NCBI GenBank assembly: GCA_045545735.1
Contig: JAZQBM010000004.1
Span: forward strand, 1 to 64,000
Direction: 5' to 3'
Origin: Fimenecus sp045545735
Lineage (GTDB): Bacteria; Bacillota; Clostridia; Oscillospirales; Acutalibacteraceae
DNA length: 64,000 bases
The notes under the pieces were generated by a model. It was not told the DNA's origin. It searched no databases and saw only the letters and a list, made by a program, of their open reading frames with translations. Position 1 is the stretch's first letter. Each line of letters starts with the position of its first letter. The translations under genes were made by a program, and so were the position numbers. This document shows, in pieces, positions 25,876-33,682 of this stretch.

Positions 25876-26898
25876 TTATATTATTTCTCCGCCACCGAGG
25901 ACTTCGTCGCCATCAAAGATTACAAGTGATTGTCCTTTTGTGATTGCGCGTTGTGGCTCTTCAAATTTTACGTGCAAGTTTCCGTTTTGGTCTTGCCACG
26001 CGGTTGCGGGTTGTTCTTTATGACGATAACGAACACGAGCAAGCACACGAATTGACTCTGTAATAGTTTTGCCACTGATTATATTTACATTTTTAGCGGT
26101 TACCTCATCAGTAAATAAATCTTCATTATCACCTAAAATGACATTATTTGTTTCAGGGTCAATATTTAGTACATAAAGTGGTGTTTTATATGCTATACCA
26201 AGTCCCTTACGCTGACCGATTGTATAATTTACAATACCTTTATGTTCCCCAAAAGAAAAGCCTGTTTTATGCATAAACTGACCTTTTGGGTATTCTTTAT
26301 TGTTATAGTTCTTAATGAAACTTACATAATCGCCATCGGGTACAAAGCATATATCTTGACTATCTTTTTTGCGAGCAGTTATAAGGTCATTTTTTTCTGC
26401 GATTTCACGAATTTCAGGCTTTGTATATTCGCCTAACGGGAATTTAATATGTTTAAGTTGTTCTTGCGTGAGCATATAAAGAAAATAGCTTTGGTCTTTG
26501 CTTTCATCAACTGCTTTTTTCAGTTTATATTCACCATTTTCATAGACCACTCTTGCATAATGACCTGTTACAACAAAATCTGCATCTAACTCGTGCATTT
26601 TATCAATCATAGCACCGAATTTAAGAGTTCGGTTACACTCAATACAAGGATTTGGGGTTTTACCTTGCTCATAAAACTCGATAAATTTATCAATAACTTG
26701 TTTTTTGAACTCTTCTTTAAGTGGAAAAACATAAAAAGGCATACCGAGTTTATCGGCTACTGCTTTTGCATCACTGCAATCCCCTTCGGAATACAGTTGC
26801 ATTGTAGCACCGACACAGGTATAGCCTTCATTTTTCATAAGTAAAGCAGCGACGGAGCTGTCAACTCCGCCACTCATTGCAATAACTGCTTTTTTCAT
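25876..26898 (-). CDS. mnmA: tRNA-specific 2-thiouridylase MnmA
   Basis: MnmA puts the 2-thio group on wobble U34 of Lys, Glu and Gln tRNAs, taking sulfur from a cysteine desulfurase. The 340-residue protein has the PP-loop SGGVDSSVAALL (about 8-19), the first catalytic Cys in NPCIECNRTLKFG (about residue 93) and the second in QDICFVPDG (about 190). The gene lies 3 bases after nadA and in the same stretch as nifS and iscU, which can supply the sulfur. Confidence 0.96.
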   Translation of the reverse strand: MKKAVIAMSGGVDSSVAALLMKNEGYTCVGATMQLYSEGDCSDAKAVADKLGMPFYVFPLKEEFKKQVIDKFIEFYEQGKTPNPCIECNRTLKFGAMIDKMHELDADFVVTGHYARVVYENGEYKLKKAVDESKDQSYFLYMLTQEQLKHIKFPLGEYTKPEIREIAEKNDLITARKKDSQDICFVPDGDYVSFIKNYNNKEYPKGQFMHKTGFSFGEHKGIVNYTIGQRKGLGIAYKTPLYVLNIDPETNNVILGDNEDLFTDEVTAKNVNIISGKTITESIRVLARVRYRHKEQPATAWQDQNGNLHVKFEEPQRAITKGQSLVIFDGDEVLGGGEII

Positions 26899-26901
26899 AA
26901 A

Positions 26902-27819
26902 TTACTCACCGAGTTTAATCATCATATCAATGCATTTTTTAGCATCTTTAATGGTCTGCTCGTCCATTATAATTTCTTCGCCGCCCTCACCTATCATAGT
27001 GTTATAAAGGTCAACGAGAGTTGTAGTTTTCATATTAGGACAAATAAGTTCTTTTGAAAGTGGATAGAACTTTTTATCGGGGCATTCGTACTGCAAAGAC
27101 TCTGCAATGCTGATTTCTGTACCGATAATGAATTCTTTAGCATCACTCTTGCGTGCAAAATCCATAATACCCGATGTTGAACCGATATAATCTGCTTCTG
27201 CAACTACTTCAGGTCTGCATTCAGGATGCACAAGGAAAAGTGCATTTGGATGCAATTCTTTTGCTTTTTCTACATCTTTTTTGCTCATTCGTGCGTGAAT
27301 TGGGCAACCACCTTGCAAGAGTTTAAACTCTTTTTCGGGCACTTGTTCAGCAACGAACGCACCAAGATTACAGTCCGGAATGAAAAGAATTTTATCATTC
27401 TCAATTTTCTTGACAATCTTAACCGCTGATGATGAAGTTACGCAAACATCACAAACTGTTTTAAGGTCAGATGTAGTATTGATATAAGCCACAACGGTAT
27501 AATCGGGATACTGTTTTTTAACTTGTGAAATCAAGTCTTTATCCATCTGTTCTGCCATTGGGCAACCTGCAATAGGACTTGCAATATAAACTGTTTTTTC
27601 GGGTGAGAGAATTTTTACGGTTTCAGCCATAAAACGAACTCCACACATAATAACAGTTTTCTGTGGTGCTTTTTCAGCGAGAACGCTTAACTGAAAACTA
27701 TCGCCTGTAAAATCAGCAATTTCTTGGATTTCACGTGCTACGTAACTGTGAGCCAATATACAAATATCTTTTTCTTTTTTAAGTTGCAAGATTTTGTCTT
27801 GCATTTCTCTTACTGTCAT
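26902..27819 (-). CDS. nadA: Quinolinate synthase NadA
   Basis: NadA condenses iminoaspartate with dihydroxyacetone phosphate to quinolinate in de novo NAD synthesis and needs a [4Fe-4S] cluster. The three cluster Cys fit MCGVRFMAET (about 82), CDVCVTSSSAV (about 126-129) and LICPNMKTT (about 268). The fold repeats are visible as ILAHSYVAREIQEIADFTGD and LVHPECRPEV. No nadB or nadC is present here, but nadE occurs at 34.1-34.9 kb. Being next to nifS-iscU suits its cluster requirement. Confidence 0.95.
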   Translation of the reverse strand: MTVREMQDKILQLKKEKDICILAHSYVAREIQEIADFTGDSFQLSVLAEKAPQKTVIMCGVRFMAETVKILSPEKTVYIASPIAGCPMAEQMDKDLISQVKKQYPDYTVVAYINTTSDLKTVCDVCVTSSSAVKIVKKIENDKILFIPDCNLGAFVAEQVPEKEFKLLQGGCPIHARMSKKDVEKAKELHPNALFLVHPECRPEVVAEADYIGSTSGIMDFARKSDAKEFIIGTEISIAESLQYECPDKKFYPLSKELICPNMKTTTLVDLYNTMIGEGGEEIIMDEQTIKDAKKCIDMMIKLGE

Positions 27820-27847
27820 TTTAATCTTCCTTTACAAAGATTATGGC

Positions 27848-27869
27848 GGGACGATGTGGGCATCGTCCC
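27848..27869 (-). repeat. GTAGGG-type hairpin before nadA
   Basis: A perfect 9-bp stem GGGACGATG/CATCGTCCC with a four-base loop. The minus-strand edge is TGTAGGGGACGATG. Copy 5 of the family; unlike the others it lacks a good T tail and sits just after the longer palindromic element, so a terminator role is less sure. Confidence 0.55.
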
Positions 27870-27892
27870 CTACATTTTATAAAATTGATTTA

Positions 27893-27975
27893 TTTTTTTT
27901 GCAAGACAATGTGGCTAAGGCGAAGCTGTATCGGGTATACCGCGAGCCGATAGACACGCAGTATTGCAAAAAAAA
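27893..27975. repeat. 83-bp palindromic element, copy 1
   Basis: The 67-bp core (27901-27967) begins GCAAGACAATGTG, ends CACGCAGTATTGC and has GGTATACC at its centre. It matches the core at 44791-44857 at 61 of 67 positions. Perfect 12-bp terminal inverted repeats (eight T then GCAA; TTGC then eight A) extend past the core, and the flanks differ from copy 2 although each copy is self-complementary. It lies between iscU and nadA. It codes for no convincing protein. Confidence 0.75.
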
Positions 27976-27984
27976 GAAACAATT

Positions 27985-28404
27985 TTAATGATGATGGTCT
28001 TCGTCAAACTTGAATTCTTCTGCGTTATATTCGATACCGTTTTTGTCGTAGTAATCTTTAACTGCTGCTTTGATTGCCTGCTCTGCAAGAACTGAACAGT
28101 GAATTTTAACTGCAGGAAGTCCGTCAAGTGCCTCAACAACTGCTTTGTTAGTAAGTTTTAACGCCTCGCTTAAAGGCTGACCTTTAATCATATCAGTTGC
28201 GATTGAACTTGTTGCGATTGCTGATGCACAACCATAAGTATTGAATTTTACGTCTGTGATAATATCATTCTCAATTTTGAGATACATTTTCATAATATCG
28301 CCACATTTTGCGTTACCAACTTCACCCACGCCGTCAGCGTCGTCAAGTTTACCTACATTATGCGGATTTACAAAATGTTCCATTACTTTTTCTGAATATT
28401 CCAT
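27985..28404 (-). CDS. iscU: Iron-sulfur cluster scaffold IscU/NifU-N type
   Basis: A 139-residue scaffold on which NifS sulfur and iron are assembled into Fe-S clusters. The three ligand Cys are present: GNAKCGD (about 35), YGCASAIATSS (about 61) and HCSVLAEQA (about 103). The C-terminus ends in acidic residues and HHH, which may help bind metal. I set the start at MEYSEKVMEHF: its ATG overlaps the nifS stop (TAATG), so the two are translationally coupled. Confidence 0.93.
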   Translation of the reverse strand: MEYSEKVMEHFVNPHNVGKLDDADGVGEVGNAKCGDIMKMYLKIENDIITDVKFNTYGCASAIATSSIATDMIKGQPLSEALKLTNKAVVEALDGLPAVKIHCSVLAEQAIKAAVKDYYDKNGIEYNAEEFKFDEDHHH

Positions 28405-29585
28405 TACACTAAACCTCTTTCTTTTTGTATCTTTTCCCAAAGTGGTGACATATCACGAAGTCTGTCAATAATTGGGGGTAATTTTTCTAAAATATAATCC
28501 ATTTCTTCAGGTGTATTATCTTCACAAAGGCTTAAACGGAGTGAACCGTGTGCAACTTCGTGAACAAGACCGATTGAAAGTAATACGTGGCTTGGGTCAA
28601 GAGAACCTGAAGTACAAGCTGAACCTGAAGAAGCACTGATTCCCATTAAGTCGAGATAAAGGAGAAGTGACTCACCCTCAACACCCTCAAAGCAAGCACT
28701 AACATTACCGGGTAATCTATGTTCACGGTCACCATTAATACGGCTCAAGTCGATTTTAAGAATACCATTGATAAGTTGCTCACGCATTGCGATAAGTTTC
28801 TTCGTGTTTTCTTCCATATGGTCACAAGCATCTTTAAGTGCTGCCGCCATACCTACGATTGATGGCACATTTTCAGTACCTGCACGACGATTTCTCTCTT
28901 GTGCACCGCCCTCAATAAGATTTGGAAGTCTTATACCCTTTTTGCAGTAAAGTCCGCCAACACCTTTTGGTCCGTGGAACTTATGACCTGAAAATGACAT
29001 CATATCAATGTTATCTGCTTTAACGTCAACAGGAATATGACCAACTGCCTGAACAGCATCTGTATGGAAAAGAACTCCTTTTTCACGACAAACAGCACCG
29101 ATTTCACGAATTGGCTGAACTGTGCCGATTTCGTTATTTGCATACATAATTGTTACGAGTGCAGTATCTTCGCGGATTGCGTTTTTTACATCTTCAACTT
29201 TTACGATACCGTTTTCATAAACATCAAGAAGTGTGATTTCAAAGCCATCTTTCTCAAGTGCATTGAGAGTATGCAAAACTGCGTGGTGTTCAAACTTTGA
29301 ACTGATTATATGCTTTTTACCCTTTTTTGCCATAAGGTAAGCCGCACCTTTAATTGCCCAGTTATCACTTTCACTACCGCCTGATGAAAAATACACATCA
29401 TTAGGGTCGGCATTTATGCACTCTGCAATTGTATTACGAGCATCGCGTACTGCGTGAAAAGCATCTTGCCCTACGCTATGCAAACTTGATGGATTTCCGT
29501 AGATTTCTTGGAAACACGGCATCATAGCATCAAGGGCCGTTTTTGATATTTTTGTTGTTGCAGCGTTATCTGCATAAACTTTCAT
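28404..29585 (-). CDS. nifS: Cysteine desulfurase (NifS/IscS type)
   Basis: A PLP enzyme that takes sulfur from cysteine. The 393-residue protein has the PLP-Lys in FSGHKFHGPKGVGGLY (about residue 203) and the active Cys in SSGSACTSGSLDPSHVL (about 325), placing it in the group I (NifS/IscS) class. Sulfur would pass to IscU for clusters and to MnmA for tRNA thiolation, both encoded just downstream. It has its own promoter with an embedded dyad. Confidence 0.94.
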   Translation of the reverse strand: MKVYADNAATTKISKTALDAMMPCFQEIYGNPSSLHSVGQDAFHAVRDARNTIAECINADPNDVYFSSGGSESDNWAIKGAAYLMAKKGKKHIISSKFEHHAVLHTLNALEKDGFEITLLDVYENGIVKVEDVKNAIREDTALVTIMYANNEIGTVQPIREIGAVCREKGVLFHTDAVQAVGHIPVDVKADNIDMMSFSGHKFHGPKGVGGLYCKKGIRLPNLIEGGAQERNRRAGTENVPSIVGMAAALKDACDHMEENTKKLIAMREQLINGILKIDLSRINGDREHRLPGNVSACFEGVEGESLLLYLDLMGISASSGSACTSGSLDPSHVLLSIGLVHEVAHGSLRLSLCEDNTPEEMDYILEKLPPIIDRLRDMSPLWEKIQKERGLV

Positions 29586-29616
29586 ATATACATCTCATTT
29601 CTAAGAAAAATTACAA

Positions 29617-29675
29617 TTCATAGTGAATTACTGTGAATTCATATATATCATACTACTGCAGTATGAATTTGTCAA
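29617..29675 (-). promoter_or_regulatory. nifS-iscU promoter with embedded dyad
   Basis: TTGACA (29675-29670), 17 bases, TATGAT (29652-29647). The palindrome TACTGCAGTA (29654-29663) fills the spacer, so a repressor bound there would block RNA polymerase. A second imperfect dyad, TTCATAGT..TTACTGTGAA, lies in the leader at 29617-29637. The Rrf2 protein encoded at 32.6-33.1 kb is a candidate regulator. Confidence 0.7.
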
Positions 29676-29698
29676 TTATAATATAGCCATAATTTGAC

Positions 29699-32056
29699 TT
29701 ATTTTGCAAAGAATTTTTCAGCAATTCTGACTGATGCCATTGCGTCTTTACCGTAGTAGTCTGCACCAATGGTTTTTGCGTAATTTTCTGTTAATACTGC
29801 ACCGCCTACCATAACGGCTGTATTGGGGCATTTTTCTTTTAACAGACTGATTGTTTTTTCCATTGACGGCACAGTAGTAGTCATAAGTGCTGAAAGTCCG
29901 ACTAATCGGATTTTTTCTTTTTCTGCAGTTTCGACTATCTGTTCGGGTGTTATGTCTTTACCTAAATCAATAACGGTAAATCCGTAATTCTGGAGCAATA
30001 CTTTAACAATATTTTTACCGATATCGTGAATATCACCCTCAACGGTTGCTATGAGTATTCTGCCCTTTTCTTCGGTTTTCTCACCACTACTGCTAATGTA
30101 ATCTTTAATGATTTCAAAACTTGCACCTGCAGTTTCGGCACTCATTAAAAGTGATGGTAAAAATATTGTATTGTTTTCAAAGCCTTTACCAACTTCGTTC
30201 AATGCCGGTACTAAAATACCATCAATTATTTCGATTGGTGTTTTAGTTTTAAGTTCAAGTTTGGTCTGCTCGCGAGCTTGGGATTTAAGTCCTTTTACAA
30301 TGGCAGTTTTTAGGTCAACATCTGTTGTTTTGATTTCTGTTTTCGTGTCAGTAACATTTGCGATATATTGTTCAAAATTCTCGTCTAATCCGTTTAATGC
30401 ACAGTATGAAAAATATGAATTCATCATGGCATCGCTTTTTGGATTGATAATTCCTGCACTTAAGCCCTTTTGTATTGCAAGAGTGAAGAAAGTAGAATTG
30501 AGTAGTTCACGATTTGGCAGACCAAACGACACATTTGACACACCAAGAACAGTTTTAACGCCTAATTCGTTTGTAAGTCTTTCAATGCACTCCAAAGTAA
30601 TTGTTGCATTATCTTTATTGGTACTTATAGTCATACAAAGTGGGTCGAACACAAGATTATCTTTTGATATTCCATATTCTTTTGCTTTTTTGATTATACG
30701 ATTTGCGATTTCAATTCTGCCGTCAGCAGTTTCGGGGATTCCGTTTTCGTCAAGCGTTAAGCAAACTAACACCCCACCATATTTCTTTACAAGTGGGAAT
30801 ACTTCTTCCATCACCTTTTCTTTTCCATTTACAGAATTCACCATAGCTTTACCATTATAAATGCGAAGTGCTTTTTCCATAGCAACGCTGTCGGAAGTGT
30901 CAATCTGCAAAGGTGTATTAAGAATGCTTTGAAGTCCTAAAACGGCATTTCGCATCATTTGTGGCTCATCAATTTCGGGGAGACCCACATTTACATCAAG
31001 AATGTCAGCACCTGCGTCAGTTTGGGTTACGCCCTCACGATAAATATAATCCATATCGTTGTTACGAAGTGCTTCGCGGAGATTCTTTTTGCCTGTAGGG
31101 TTAATTCTTTCGCCAATAATTATTGGTTTTTCATCAAAGATTACTGTTTTTGAATATGAGGTTACAGCAGTAATCTGTTTTTTGCTAATTTTCTCAATTT
31201 GCTCATTTTTGCAAAGGTCAATCATAGCTTTGATATGCTCAGGAGTTGTACCACAACAGCCACCCAAAGCACAAGCACCATTTTTAAGGATTTGGAGTTG
31301 TTTTTGTGCGAATTCTTCGGGAGTTACATTATAAGTTGTAACACCATTGATACTCACAGGAAGTCCTGCGTTTGGCTGGACAAAAATAGGTGTGCTTGAA
31401 TACTTTGTCATTTCTTTGAGAAGTGTAAGCATCTGGTCAGGACCAAGTCCGCAATTCATACCAATTCCGTCAACGCCCAAGCCCTCAAGAGTAATAACTG
31501 CAGTTTTAATATCTGCACCCGTTAGAAGTATGCCCTTTTCGTCAAATATCATTGACACAAGCACGGGCAAGTCCGTATTTTCTTTTGCAGCAAGAACTGC
31601 TGATTTAATTTCGTACAAATCCCCCATTGTTTCAATGAGAATTAAATCTGCACCTGCGTTTTTACCTGCTACAACTTGTTCTTTGTAAAGGTCATATGCA
31701 GTTTCGAATTCTAAATCACCATAAGGTTTTAAGAGTTTACCAAGTGGACCTATATCAAGAGCAACAAAAGCATCTTTTTCGCTTTCTTTGATTGTATTTT
31801 TTGCGATTTCAACGGCTTTTGTGATAATCTCATTCACATTATCGAATTTAAGCGAATTCGCACCAAATGTGTTAGTTGAGATTATGTTACAACCTGCATC
31901 TAAATACGATTTATGCACCCTTGCCACAATTTCGGGAGAGTGAATATTTAAGTTTTCGGGCAACTCGCCTTTTTTTAATCCATTTTTCTGGAGTTCAGTA
32001 CCCATTGCACCGTCAAAAAACAATATTGAATTATTAAAATGTTCTTTGAATTTCAT
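29699..32056 (-). CDS. metH: B12-dependent methionine synthase lacking the activation domain
   Basis: MetH methylates homocysteine with methyltetrahydrofolate through cobalamin. The 785-residue protein has the homocysteine domain (FFDGAMGTELQKNG; zinc Cys in GMNCGLG and GGCCGTTPEH), the pterin-binding domain from about 325 (IIGERINPTGKKNLREALR), the cap domain and the B12 domain with base-off motif GDIHDIGKN (about 680). The E. coli enzyme is about 1227 residues; the C-terminal reactivation domain is missing here and is encoded separately just upstream. The ATG at 32056 has AAGGA nine bases away; an ATG nine bases earlier overlaps the upstream stop (ATGA) and is the alternative. Confidence 0.93.
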   Translation of the reverse strand: MKFKEHFNNSILFFDGAMGTELQKNGLKKGELPENLNIHSPEIVARVHKSYLDAGCNIISTNTFGANSLKFDNVNEIITKAVEIAKNTIKESEKDAFVALDIGPLGKLLKPYGDLEFETAYDLYKEQVVAGKNAGADLILIETMGDLYEIKSAVLAAKENTDLPVLVSMIFDEKGILLTGADIKTAVITLEGLGVDGIGMNCGLGPDQMLTLLKEMTKYSSTPIFVQPNAGLPVSINGVTTYNVTPEEFAQKQLQILKNGACALGGCCGTTPEHIKAMIDLCKNEQIEKISKKQITAVTSYSKTVIFDEKPIIIGERINPTGKKNLREALRNNDMDYIYREGVTQTDAGADILDVNVGLPEIDEPQMMRNAVLGLQSILNTPLQIDTSDSVAMEKALRIYNGKAMVNSVNGKEKVMEEVFPLVKKYGGVLVCLTLDENGIPETADGRIEIANRIIKKAKEYGISKDNLVFDPLCMTISTNKDNATITLECIERLTNELGVKTVLGVSNVSFGLPNRELLNSTFFTLAIQKGLSAGIINPKSDAMMNSYFSYCALNGLDENFEQYIANVTDTKTEIKTTDVDLKTAIVKGLKSQAREQTKLELKTKTPIEIIDGILVPALNEVGKGFENNTIFLPSLLMSAETAGASFEIIKDYISSSGEKTEEKGRILIATVEGDIHDIGKNIVKVLLQNYGFTVIDLGKDITPEQIVETAEKEKIRLVGLSALMTTTVPSMEKTISLLKEKCPNTAVMVGGAVLTENYAKTIGADYYGKDAMASVRIAEKFFAK

Positions 32057-32061
32057 TATTT

Positions 32062-32637
32062 TCATTCCTTTGTTACGCCTATAAATGCCGTAACTGTTTT
32101 TGTAGGAGTCATTAAAAAGTTTTCTGATAATGTTACTCCCATTTGTTTTGTCATTGGTAAAAATTTGAAGAAATCTGCTTGTGATGAAATGTCAAGTCCA
32201 CCATAACCGGGGCTGAAACGGGGTCTATGCTCACCTTTTATTGTATTTTTAAGTTGTTCGCAAGCAATATCGCAAAGATTTTCAACAAGTGACGCACCTA
32301 CACAATGAACAATACTTGTCATAGTCGCGTCAGTCACGGAATATTTACGGACTAAAGTATCAGCACCAACGCCGATAGTTGCACCAAAAAGAATAATGCT
32401 TGTTGAGTCTTTTAAGTGGCTTAAAAGTTTTGTGCTTTTGAATTCTATACCGTCAATGATTATGCCGTCAGTTGTTCTTGTGAAATCATACTCTTTATAG
32501 ATATATTTAGGTGTAATCACCTTGCAAAGTTCATTATATGCAACTTCACAAAGTTCGCATATTTCTTCACTTGGTTTTGCACCGTGCTTGTAGCCCATAT
32601 ATCTTGCAGTTTCGCGTAAATCGTATTTTAACAACAT
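32062..32637 (-). CDS. Methionine synthase activation-domain protein
   Basis: A 191-residue stand-alone version of the MetH reactivation domain, which binds SAM to re-methylate oxidised cobalamin. The motif RPRFSPGYGGLDISSQADFF (about 146-165) matches the RxxPGY signature. The gene overlaps the Rrf2 regulator by 10 bases and runs directly into metH, so the split subunits are made together. Confidence 0.88.
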   Translation of the reverse strand: MLLKYDLRETARYMGYKHGAKPSEEICELCEVAYNELCKVITPKYIYKEYDFTRTTDGIIIDGIEFKSTKLLSHLKDSTSIILFGATIGVGADTLVRKYSVTDATMTSIVHCVGASLVENLCDIACEQLKNTIKGEHRPRFSPGYGGLDISSQADFFKFLPMTKQMGVTLSENFLMTPTKTVTAFIGVTKE

Positions 32638-33062
32638 CCACAGTTGCCCTTCTCTTTCTGTTTATCAACAAGATATTGCAAAGTAATTGAATCAACAACT
32701 TTATTAACTGCATCAAGTACGCATTGCCAGATTTCAAGAGTTACACAGTCCATACAGTTTTCGCAAGTGTTTTCATCAGTTTCAAGACAAGCAACAGGAG
32801 CAAGACTACCTTCGGTTACTCTTAAAATTTCACCTACGGTGTATTCAATGGGTTCACGAGTAAGTTTGTAGCCACCTTGTGCACCGCGTGTACTTTCAAC
32901 AAGATTTTCTTTTGAGAGCATTTTGATAATCTGTTCAAGATATTTTTCACTGATATTCTGTCTTGTTGCAATTGATTTTATTGAGATATAGCCGTCTTCT
33001 TTATGGATTGCAAGGTCTGTCATAAGACGAAGTGCATATCTACCTTTTGTTGAGATTTTCAT
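32628..33062 (-). CDS. Rrf2/IscR-family transcription regulator
   Basis: A 144-residue winged-helix regulator. The N-terminus MKISTKGRYALRLMTDLAIH and LEQIIKMLSKENLVESTRGAQGGYKL are classic Rrf2. A Cys group, CLETDENTCENCMDCV (about 93-108), sits where IscR binds its Fe-S cluster, and a further CGCC closes the protein. It may therefore sense redox or Fe-S status, though the spacing is not that of E. coli IscR. It leads the metH operon and is upstream of nifS-iscU. CymR-like or NsrR-like roles are possible alternatives. Confidence 0.88.
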   Translation of the reverse strand: MKISTKGRYALRLMTDLAIHKEDGYISIKSIATRQNISEKYLEQIIKMLSKENLVESTRGAQGGYKLTREPIEYTVGEILRVTEGSLAPVACLETDENTCENCMDCVTLEIWQCVLDAVNKVVDSITLQYLVDKQKEKGNCGCC

Positions 33063-33105
33063 AATATCTACACCCTTTTAGAGTATTGTTTTTCGTTACG
33101 AAGAT

Positions 33106-33134
33106 AATATACTACAAAATTACTAGGAATTCAA
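33106..33134 (-). promoter_or_regulatory. Promoter of the Rrf2-metH operon
   Basis: TTGAAT (33134-33129), 17 bases, TATATT (33111-33106). The spacer holds CTAGTAATTTTGTAG, two near-identical TAGTA/TGTAG units that may form part of an Rrf2 operator. Confidence 0.65.
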
Positions 33135-33140
33135 GATATA

Positions 33141-33177
33141 AGTGCAAAATGCAAAGTGCAAAATGCAAAGTGCAAAA
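33141..33177. repeat. 14-bp tandem repeat
   Basis: AGTGCAAAATGCAA is repeated 2.6 times without a mismatch, between the GtrA-gene hairpin and the Rrf2 promoter. No coding potential. Confidence 0.9.
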
Positions 33178-33206
33178 TTAAGGGTCTGCGACGCGATATA
33201 TAAAAA

Positions 33207-33225
33207 GCGTGGTCAAAGACCACGC
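33207..33225 (-). terminator. GTAGGG-type hairpin after the second GtrA gene
   Basis: A perfect 8-bp stem GCGTGGTC/GACCACGC with a three-base loop, 7 bases after the stop. The minus-strand edge is TTGTAGGGCGTGG and the tail TTTTTATATA. Copy 6 of the family. Confidence 0.75.
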
Positions 33226-33232
33226 CCTACAA

Positions 33233-33682
33233 TTATTCATTTTTTGTTTTTTCTTTTTTAGCGAGTTTGTTGGTATTCATTGAATCCTTATAAATCCAAA
33301 AACGATTTACAAGGAATGCTGTTGTGACATTTGAAAGCATAGTTACAACAAGAACAATGTATTCATTTACTCCTGCACCCTCTGCCAAATCCCCAAGATA
33401 TGTAGATGTTGGAATAAAAATGCAATAATAAAATGCTAATTTTGCCATTGCAACAGGCACATTATTCGCAGATTTGAATGTGTATCTGCGATTTACTGTA
33501 AATCCGTAAAGCACTGACAAGATTATTGCAGGAAGATAACTTTGCCAATAGTCAAAATGTAAAACTTCGTTGAGCGTTGTAAAAACTACTGCTTGAATTA
33601 CACCTGAGCCTAAAGAAAAAGCAACAAATTTTACTACCTGAATAATGTTCTCTTTTGAACTTAATTTTTCATTATTCTTCAT
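33233..33682 (-). CDS. GtrA-like membrane protein (second of a tandem pair)
   Basis: A 149-residue protein with four membrane segments, of the GtrA/DPMS family that helps move lipid-linked sugars across the membrane. The family's FxVNRxYTF motif is seen as FTVNRRYTFKSA. The ATG at 33682 has AAGGA about nine bases upstream; an upstream TTG start is less likely. It overlaps the preceding paralogue by 11 bases and shares much of its sequence, including the ending SMNTNKLA. No glycosyltransferase gene is adjacent. Confidence 0.82.
   Translation of the reverse strand: MKNNEKLSSKENIIQVVKFVAFSLGSGVIQAVVFTTLNEVLHFDYWQSYLPAIILSVLYGFTVNRRYTFKSANNVPVAMAKLAFYYCIFIPTSTYLGDLAEGAGVNEYIVLVVTMLSNVTTAFLVNRFWIYKDSMNTNKLAKKEKTKNE

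Noticed and set aside
30108..30860. Long plus-strand open frame of 250 codons opposite metH
   Set aside because: It is antisense to the well-supported metH pterin and cap domains, has no ribosome binding site and its protein has no recognisable domain.
33141..33177. CRISPR-like array
   Set aside because: The 14-bp units are directly adjacent without spacers and no cas gene is present; it is a simple tandem repeat.
33063..33232. SAM or cobalamin riboswitch upstream of the metH operon
   Set aside because: The leader from the Rrf2 promoter is about 35-40 bases, too short, and no riboswitch core motif is seen.
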